From Deltaproteobacteria bacterium UBA5799 (GTDB lineage Bacteria > Desulfobacterota > GWC2-55-46): a stretch of DNA of 11,534 bases. The notes under the pieces were generated by a model that was not told where the DNA came from, did not search any database, and saw only the letters and a list, made by a program, of their open reading frames with translations. The stretch's first letter is position 1, and each line of letters begins with the position of its first letter. Positions 5,996-11,534 of the stretch are shown here, in pieces. The stretch is from positions 1 through 11,534 of the forward strand of contig DIDN01000077.1 in assembly GCA_002418185.1 (NCBI GenBank). Reading direction: 5' to 3'. A program made the translations under genes and the position numbers.

Positions 5996-6062
5996 ACCAC
6001 CGCGCTGTACCCCCTTCTTTTTTCGCCCCGTAAATCACCGCTTTTCCCCGAAGCGCCCGGTG

Positions 6063-6071
6063 TGCTATAAT
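6063..6071 (+). promoter_or_regulatory. Extended -10 promoter of the mfd operon
   Basis: TGCTATAAT (6063-6071) is an exact TGn-TATAAT extended -10 element. No good -35 is seen 16-18 nt upstream (TTTCCC region), which extended -10 promoters can do without. The transcript would start near 6078, giving a leader of about 37 nt before mfd. Confidence 0.6.
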
Positions 6072-6079
6072 TTTTCGTT

Positions 6080-6107
6080 CCCCCGGTTTTTCGATATCCG
6101 GCGGGGG
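6080..6107 (+). promoter_or_regulatory. Leader hairpin covering the mfd ribosome site
   Basis: A perfect 6-bp GC inverted repeat, CCCCCG (6080-6085) and CGGGGG (6102-6107), has a 16-nt loop. Its right arm is the purine-rich GGGGGA ribosome site (6103-6108) seven bases before the mfd ATG at 6115. If formed, it would hide the ribosome site and lower translation. The complementarity is seen; the regulatory effect is inferred. Confidence 0.4.
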
Positions 6108-6114
6108 ACCTCAT

Positions 6115-9100
6115 ATGTCCACGAGAGAAAAGACCTATACCATAAAGGACGCCCTGAGGGACGCCTCCCGACTCGGGCCAGGCAGCAGGATGTCCGTGTC
6201 CGGCCTTTACGGCTCATCCAGGGCATATCTCCTTTCCGCGCTCTTCCGCGAGCTTGGAAGGCCCCTCCTGGCCGTTACAGACGGGCCTGAGAGCGCGGAA
6301 TCGTTTGCAGGCGACCTCAGGTTCTTCCTGGGCGGGGAGGACGTGCTCCTCTACCCGTCGCCTGAGGTGCTTCCCTTCGAGCCCCAGCCCGCCCACCAGG
6401 ACATACAGGCCCGGAGGATGGAGGCCCTCTTCAGGCTCATATCAGGGAAGCCCCTTATCCTGGTAACGCCGGCATCCAATCTCATGCAGAAGGTGACGCC
6501 GAGGGAAGACCTCTCCCGTAAGTCCCTCCCGATAAGAAAAGGCGAGGAGACGGACAGGGACGCGCTCACCGTAAGCCTCATCGAGGCCGGGTATTCACGA
6601 ATGAGCATGGTCGAGGAGCGGGGAGAGATATCTATCAGGGGCGGCATACTCGACATATTCCCCCCCATGTACGACTACCCTGTCCGTATAGAGTTCTTCG
6701 GGGACGAGGTCGAATCCTTGAGGACGTTCGACCCGGCCACCCAGAGGTCTTTAAAGGAGCTCGAAGAGGCGCTCATAGTCCCTGCCAGGGAGACGGCCTC
6801 CCGGAGGTCCTCGAGGCTCGATGCGCGCGAAAGGCTCATTGAAAGGGCAGAGGAGCTGGACGTTTCGCGCGAGAAGTGGGAGCCGCTTTCGGACAGGCTC
6901 AGGGAGGGTTCGCTCGCCGGTCTTGACTTCCTCCTCCCCCTCTTCCATGAGAGTCTCGCGACGCTTTTCGATTACCTCAAGCCCGACACCATAACCGCGC
7001 TCATAGAGCCGGAGCTCGCAAGGGGCGGCCTCAAGGCGTTCGGGGAAGAGGTGGACGAGGCGGCCCGCCGCCTTCTCGCCAGGAGGGAGTTCTTTACCGA
7101 GCCTGCGGCGAGCTACTTGAAGGCAGAAGAGGCCCGGGACAGCCTCGACAAGACCGCGCTCATCGAGGTCGAGTCCTTCCGTAGCGGCGGCCGCGAATTA
7201 TACGCTGAATCGAACCTGGACGTGCGCCAGGAGATATCGTCGAGAAAGGGCACGGAGCTCCTTAAGCCGCTCGCCGACAGGATAGGCTCGTGGGCAGAGG
7301 CCGGCAACAGGGTATTCATAACCGCTCACAACAGGGGGCAGGCCGAGAGGACGGTGGAGCTCCTCGAAGGCTACGGCCTCAGACCTGCGTTCACGAAAGG
7401 CGCCGAGGTCGCGTCTTCCGGTGCAGCGGGCCTTTATGTCGCAACCGGCGCCCTCACGACCGGCTTCAGGCTCCCCTCCGAAGGGCTTGTAATCGTCTCC
7501 GAGGAGGAGGTCTTCGGCGAGAGGGTGAAGAAGAGGGGCCCGCCGTCGAGGAGGCTCGAGGCGTTCCTTACGCAGCTTCAGGACCTCTCCGCAGGAGACT
7601 TCATAGTCCACAAGCAGCACGGCATCGGCCTGTACCGGGGTCTTAACAGGCTCTCTATAGACGGCCTTGAGAACGAGTTCCTGCTCCTCGAGTACAGGGG
7701 CGGCGACAGGCTCTACCTCCCGGTCTGGCGCATGGACCTCGTGACCAAGTACCACGGCGTCGAGGGCGGCTCCCCCGAGCTTGAAAAGCTCGGGGGCCCG
7801 GGCTGGGAGAGGTCGAAAAAGAAGGTAAGGCAGGCTGTCGAGAAGCTCGCGGGAGAGCTCCTTAAGCTCTACGCCGAAAGGGCTGCCGCAGAGGGCTTCG
7901 CCTTCTCCCCCCCGGACAGGCTCTTTCACGAGTTCGAGGCCGGGTTCGAGTACGAGGAGACCCCGGACCAGGCCAGGGCAATAGAGGAAACACTCAAGGA
8001 CATGCAGGAGCCCCAGCCCATGGACAGGCTGGTCTGCGGTGACGTGGGCTACGGAAAGACCGAGGTGGCGATAAGGGCCGCGTTCAAGGCCGTGCTCGAC
8101 AAAAAGCAGGTCGCGGTGCTCGTGCCCACTACCGTCCTTGCCGAGCAGCACCACAGGACCTTCTCGGACCGGCTCGCGGCATACCCGGTCGCGGTCGAAG
8201 TCCTCTCAAGGTTCAGGTCGAAGGGAGAGCAGAAGGAGATAGTAAAGAGGCTTGCGGAGGGCAAGGTCGACATAATCATCGGCACCCACAGGCTCCTTCA
8301 GTCCGACATAGAGTTCAGGGACCTGGGCCTCATCGTCATAGACGAGGAGCACAGGTTCGGGGTCGCGCACAAGGAGAAATTGAAGAAGCTCAGGGCCAGG
8401 GTCGATGTGCTTACGCTTACGGCAACACCCATCCCGAGGACGCTCCACATGTCGCTCGCCTCGATAAGGGAGCTGTCGATAATAAACACCCCGCCCGAGG
8501 ACAGGCTCGCCATAAGGACCCATGTCGTACGTCACGACGAGGAGGTCGTACGCGAGGCAATAGAAAGGGAGCTTTCAAGGGGCGGCCAGGTGTTCTTCGT
8601 CCACAACAGGATACAGTCGATATGCCTCATCGAGGAGATGCTCCGCAGAATCGTGCCCCACGCGAGGGTGGCGGTGGCGCACGGGCAGATGAAGGAAGGG
8701 GAGCTTGAGAAGAAGATGCTCGGCTTCGTTGCCAGGGAGTTCGACATACTCCTTTCGACCTCGATAATCGAGTCGGGCCTCGACATACCGACCGCGAACA
8801 CGATAATCATAAACAGGGCGGACAGGTTCGGGCTCGCCGAGCTTTATCAATTGCGGGGCAGGGTCGGAAGGAGCAGGCACCGCGCCTACGCCTATTTCAT
8901 CTGCCCGTCGATAGCAGAGCTTTCGGGCGACGCCAGGAAAAGGATAGAGGTAATACAGGAGCTCTCGGAGCCGGGCTCGGGCTTCAGGGTAGCCACTTAC
9001 GACCTCGAGATACGGGGCGCAGGCGAGCTCCTCGGCACGGCACAGTCCGGCAACATCGCGGCGGTCGGTTTCGACATGTACACGCAGCTCCTCGAAGAGG

Positions 9101-9588
9101 CGGTCCGGGAGATAAAGGGCGAGAAGGTCGAAGAGGAGGTCGAGCCGGAAATAAACCTTCGCGTGTCGCAGTACATACCGGAAGACTACGTGCCGGACAC
9201 GAGGCAGAGGCTCAACCTCTACAAGCGCTTCTCGTCAATAGCTTCGGAGTACGACATCTCCGCCGTTATCGAGGAGATCGAGGACAGGTACGGCGAGGTC
9301 CCGGCGCTTACGCGCAACCTCCTTTCCACGGCTTCCCTCAAGCTCATGCTCAAGTCCCTCAATGCCCGCGAGCTTACCCAAAAGGGCACGAGGCTTTACC
9401 TCTCGTTCGAGGGCGCTGAAGGGAGGCTCCCGCCCGAGGGGGCGGTAAGGAAGGCCGCCGAGCTTGCAAGGAAGGAGCCCAAAAGGCACAGGGTCACGCC
9501 CGAGGGCAGGTTCATAACCTTCATGAGAGAGGACGAATCCCCGCTGGAGACGGCCAGATATGTATTGAAAGAGCTTCTTAAGGGGTGA
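6115..9588 (+). CDS. mfd: Transcription-repair coupling factor Mfd
   Basis: Mfd pushes stalled RNA polymerase off DNA and recruits UvrA for transcription-coupled repair. At 1157 residues it is the usual full length. In order: an N-terminal UvrB-like region (about 10-350, with LLYPSPEVLPFEPQPAHQDIQARRMEAL and RGGILDIFPP); the RNA-polymerase-interacting domain with GDFIVHKQHGIGLYRGL (starting near 495); then the two RecG-like motor domains with Walker A GDVGYGKTEVA (642-652), DEEH (743-746), TATPIPRTLHMSL (769-781), SIIESGLDIP and QLRGRVGR (912-919); finally the C-terminal TRCF domain (about 1000-1130). Start: ATG at 6115 after GGGGGA; the N-terminus aligns with the family there. It leads an operon: the next gene starts 9 bp after the stop. 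No lesion is seen. Confidence 0.98.
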   Translation: MSTREKTYTIKDALRDASRLGPGSRMSVSGLYGSSRAYLLSALFRELGRPLLAVTDGPESAESFAGDLRFFLGGEDVLLYPSPEVLPFEPQPAHQDIQARRMEALFRLISGKPLILVTPASNLMQKVTPREDLSRKSLPIRKGEETDRDALTVSLIEAGYSRMSMVEERGEISIRGGILDIFPPMYDYPVRIEFFGDEVESLRTFDPATQRSLKELEEALIVPARETASRRSSRLDARERLIERAEELDVSREKWEPLSDRLREGSLAGLDFLLPLFHESLATLFDYLKPDTITALIEPELARGGLKAFGEEVDEAARRLLARREFFTEPAASYLKAEEARDSLDKTALIEVESFRSGGRELYAESNLDVRQEISSRKGTELLKPLADRIGSWAEAGNRVFITAHNRGQAERTVELLEGYGLRPAFTKGAEVASSGAAGLYVATGALTTGFRLPSEGLVIVSEEEVFGERVKKRGPPSRRLEAFLTQLQDLSAGDFIVHKQHGIGLYRGLNRLSIDGLENEFLLLEYRGGDRLYLPVWRMDLVTKYHGVEGGSPELEKLGGPGWERSKKKVRQAVEKLAGELLKLYAERAAAEGFAFSPPDRLFHEFEAGFEYEETPDQARAIEETLKDMQEPQPMDRLVCGDVGYGKTEVAIRAAFKAVLDKKQVAVLVPTTVLAEQHHRTFSDRLAAYPVAVEVLSRFRSKGEQKEIVKRLAEGKVDIIIGTHRLLQSDIEFRDLGLIVIDEEHRFGVAHKEKLKKLRARVDVLTLTATPIPRTLHMSLASIRELSIINTPPEDRLAIRTHVVRHDEEVVREAIERELSRGGQVFFVHNRIQSICLIEEMLRRIVPHARVAVAHGQMKEGELEKKMLGFVAREFDILLSTSIIESGLDIPTANTIIINRADRFGLAELYQLRGRVGRSRHRAYAYFICPSIAELSGDARKRIEVIQELSEPGSGFRVATYDLEIRGAGELLGTAQSGNIAAVGFDMYTQLLEEAVREIKGEKVEEEVEPEINLRVSQYIPEDYVPDTRQRLNLYKRFSSIASEYDISAVIEEIEDRYGEVPALTRNLLSTASLKLMLKSLNARELTQKGTRLYLSFEGAEGRLPPEGAVRKAAELARKEPKRHRVTPEGRFITFMREDESPLETARYVLKELLKG

Positions 9589-9597
9589 TATCATTTC

Positions 9598-10554
9598 ATG
9601 ATGACCGGCAGGGGTTTGCCCTTCAAAAACCGCTTCGTTAACGGGCTTGCAAAGGCCCTGGCCGTCCTTTTCCTTCTGGACGTTGTTGCCGGGTGCGGCT
9701 ACTTCAAGGACGACTCCGGCGAGGTCATAATCAGGGTCAACGGACGCTCGATAACCGCCGGGGAGTACAGGGACGCGCTCAAGAGGCTCGTGCCCTCGGA
9801 AAAGAGCGAAGACGCCGGCGGGTTCCTGGAGCTCAAGAAAGAGCTGGTGGCCGAGATAATCGAGGAGGAGCTACTCCTTGAAGAGGCCGGGAGGGCCGGG
9901 GTCTCGGTGAGCGAAGGGGAGCTCGCAGCAGAGGTGGACCTCATAAGAAGGGAGTACGGCGACGCCTCGTTCAAGGCGGCCATAGAGTCGAGGTACGGGA
10001 GCATCGGCGAGTGGGAGGAGAAGATAAGGAGGAAGCTCCTCGTGAAGAAGGCCATCGAGTCCATAACGAAGCCGGCCAGGGTCTCCGAAAAGGAGGTCCT
10101 GGCGTATTACGAGAAGCACAAGGACGGGTTTACGAGGCCGGAGCAGGCGAGGGCAAGGATGATAGTCGTCTCCTCCGAGGAGGAGGCTGCCGAAGTGAAA
10201 TCAAGGCTCACCCCCGAAAACTTCGCTGAGGTCGCAAGGGAGGTCTCGCTGAGCCCGGAGGGCAAGGAGGGCGGAAGCCTCGGATATTTCGGCCACGGCG
10301 ACATGCCCGGCGAGTTCGAGGCCGTGGTCTTCAGCCTGAAGCCCGGGGAGATGAGCCAGGTGGTCAAGACGGAATACGGCTTTCACATATTCCTCCTTGA
10401 AGACAGGAGGAAGGGCGGGCCGCTCCCGTATGCTGAGGTCAAGCCCAGGATAATCGAGCGACTCAGGGGCGAGAAGAGCGCGGCCCTGCTGGACGGGTGG
10501 ATAGCCGATAGGAAGCGCTCTTCCAGGATAGAGATAAGGGAGGGCCTATTGTGA
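9598..10554 (+). CDS. Parvulin-type peptidyl-prolyl isomerase lipoprotein (PrsA/SurA-like)
   Basis: This 318-residue protein starts with a basic stretch, a hydrophobic segment (KALAVLFLLDV) and a lipobox VAGC (30-33), so Cys33 should be lipidated and the protein anchored to a membrane on the periplasmic side. A SurA_N-like chaperone part follows (about 42-160: VIIRVNGRSITAGEY, then helices). A PPIC rotamase domain (about 181-272) shows RARMIVVSSEEEA, FAEVAREVSLSP, GGSLGYFGHGDMPGEFEAVVFSLKPGEMS and TEYGFHIFLLED. It probably helps fold envelope proteins. It sits 9 bp after mfd with AAGGGG (9580-9585) as ribosome site, slightly far (12 nt) from ATG 9598; the next ATG (9601) would change one residue only. 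It overlaps the following SurA-like gene by 4 nt (GTGA). Confidence 0.92.
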   Translation: MMTGRGLPFKNRFVNGLAKALAVLFLLDVVAGCGYFKDDSGEVIIRVNGRSITAGEYRDALKRLVPSEKSEDAGGFLELKKELVAEIIEEELLLEEAGRAGVSVSEGELAAEVDLIRREYGDASFKAAIESRYGSIGEWEEKIRRKLLVKKAIESITKPARVSEKEVLAYYEKHKDGFTRPEQARARMIVVSSEEEAAEVKSRLTPENFAEVAREVSLSPEGKEGGSLGYFGHGDMPGEFEAVVFSLKPGEMSQVVKTEYGFHIFLLEDRRKGGPLPYAEVKPRIIERLRGEKSAALLDGWIADRKRSSRIEIREGLL

Positions 10555-11498
10555 GGAGGTTGATTGCGGCCGTATTGTTCTCCGCGGCCCTGCTCGCGCC
10601 GCCGTCCCAGGGCGGCGCCGAGGTGGTGGACAGGATAGTGGCCGTCATAAACGACAGCATCATAACGCACTCGGAGCTCAGGGCGGCTACCGCCGTGGCG
10701 ATGGATAAGCTCGGGGTCGAAGGCGGCGCAATCGACCCCGAAGAGGCCAGCGAGATGGAAGGCGGCATACTCGACGGGCTCATAGAGCAGAGGCTTGTGA
10801 AGCAGGCCGCCGACAAGGCGGGCATCGAGGTGAGCGAGCGCGAGATAGACAACGCAGTAGAGGACATAAAGAAGCAGAACAGGCTCACGCAAGAGGAGCT
10901 TTTGCTGGCCCTTGCCGAGAACGGGCTTACTCAGAAGGAATACAGGGAGCAGCTCAAGGAGCAGATACGCCAGGTGAAGTTCGTCAACAGGGAGTTCAGG
11001 TCCAGGATATCCATCCAGCCCGAGGACATAGAGGACTACTACCGCCGGAACATGGACGAGTTCCAGGCCCCGACCGTCTTCAGGCTGAACGTCATATTCC
11101 TGCCGGGCGACAGGAAGGACGTCCTCGACAGGCGCCTGAGGCTCATAACCGGCGGCCTCGAATCCGGCGAGGACTTCAGGGACCTGGCGAGCCAGTATTC
11201 CGAGGGGCCCGCGGCCTCTGCCGGCGGCGACCTCGGGTACTTGAAATCCGGTGAGATAGAGCCCTGGCTCGAGGACGTTGCCCTGAAGCTCAAGCCCGGC
11301 GAGGTCAGCCCGGCGATAGAAAGGCCCGAGGGCGTCTACTTTGTCCGCCTCTCCGAATACCTGCCCCAGGCCCCGAGGCCGCTTGCCGAGGTAAGGGGCG
11401 AGATACACGAGAGGCTCTTCAAAAAGATAATGGACGAGAGGTACAGCTTCTGGCTCAACGAGACCAAGAAGTTCGCCCATGTCGAGATAAGGATGTAG
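10551..11498 (+). CDS. surA: SurA-like periplasmic chaperone/PPIase with one parvulin domain
   Basis: This 315-residue protein has a signal peptide (MRRLIAAVLFSAALLA, likely cut near residue 23, before EVVDRIVAVIND). The DRIVAVINDSIITHSEL start is the hallmark of SurA, the chaperone that escorts outer-membrane proteins. The N-domain covers about 24-170, with LIEQRLVKQAADKAGIEVSEREID and QLKEQIRQVKFVNREFR. One PPIC domain (about 172-268) follows: FRLNVIFLPGD, FRDLASQYSEGPAASAGGDLGYLKSGE, LKPGEVSPAIERPEGVYFVRLSEY. E. coli SurA (about 428 residues) has two parvulin domains; this one has one, as is common outside Gammaproteobacteria. GTG at 10551 overlaps the upstream stop (GTGA), with AAGGGAGGG (10536-10544) as ribosome site. 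It is the last gene of the mfd operon; a repeat begins about 13 bp after its TAG. Confidence 0.92.
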   Translation: MRRLIAAVLFSAALLAPPSQGGAEVVDRIVAVINDSIITHSELRAATAVAMDKLGVEGGAIDPEEASEMEGGILDGLIEQRLVKQAADKAGIEVSEREIDNAVEDIKKQNRLTQEELLLALAENGLTQKEYREQLKEQIRQVKFVNREFRSRISIQPEDIEDYYRRNMDEFQAPTVFRLNVIFLPGDRKDVLDRRLRLITGGLESGEDFRDLASQYSEGPAASAGGDLGYLKSGEIEPWLEDVALKLKPGEVSPAIERPEGVYFVRLSEYLPQAPRPLAEVRGEIHERLFKKIMDERYSFWLNETKKFAHVEIRM

Positions 11499-11511
11499 GG
11501 CTTTCGGACAA

Positions 11512-11534
11512 CTCTAAAAATTGATCTTTTCCCC
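11512..11534. repeat. Palindromic repeat type A, copy 2 (cut by window end)
   Basis: The last 23 bases of the window, starting CTCTAAAAATTGATC, are identical to 5409-5431, the left arm of the type A element. The bases just before differ (GGACAA here, GGCAAC in copy 1), so the match may begin within the arm. It begins about 13 bp after the surA stop codon. The rest of the element lies outside the window. Confidence 0.85.

Noticed and set aside
7198..8154. Minus-strand open frame (318 codons) opposite mfd
   Set aside because: It is fully inside mfd, whose conserved motifs explain the sequence; its low-complexity composition is typical of antisense frames in GC-rich genes.
10383..11480. Long minus-strand open frame (365 codons) opposite surA
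   Set aside because: It is a shadow of the surA reading frame in GC-rich DNA: it is rich in Leu, Pro, Glu and Val with no recognisable domain, while the plus strand encodes a clear SurA-like protein.

Overview
The window is a GC-rich chromosomal stretch from a Gram-negative (diderm) bacterium. The periplasmic SurA-type chaperone, the lipoprotein foldase and the gene order mfd–PPIase–surA suggest a Deltaproteobacteria/Desulfobacterota- or Nitrospirota-like lineage. That placement is inferred from gene order and style, not from a search. Arg codons in the mfd end are mostly AGG and ATA is common for Ile despite the high GC.

Layout: (1) Positions 1-943, minus strand: a two-gene toxin–antitoxin operon. 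The antitoxin is a fusion of an N-terminal MerR-type winged helix and a C-terminal HicB domain, followed with a 1-nt overlap by a HicA mRNA interferase. Its promoter is a consensus TTGACA-N17-TATAAT with a 9-bp direct repeat over and just downstream of the -10. (2) 1140-3559, plus strand: mnmA and mtaB, two tRNA thiolation/methylthiolation enzymes with a 4-nt overlap. (3) 3560-3860: a non-coding gap filled largely by a dispersed-repeat-like palindromic element (3579-3744). (4) 3861-5421: rnc (RNase III, TTG start) overlapping an Elp3-like radical SAM gene whose 3' end runs into a second kind of palindromic repeat (5403-5545). (5) 5648-5995: a small exported protein of unknown function. (6) 6115-11498: mfd, a parvulin-type lipoprotein and a single-parvulin SurA-like protein in a tight operon. 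The last 23 bases of the window repeat exactly the left arm of the 5403-5545 element, so a second copy starts just after surA.

Most genes are housekeeping: tRNA modification, RNA processing, transcription-coupled repair and envelope protein folding. The less ordinary signals are the MerR–HicB fusion antitoxin with its reversed gene order, the cloverleaf-like repeat that supplies the stop codon of the radical SAM gene, and an RNase III that carries Gly where the family has a metal-binding Asp.
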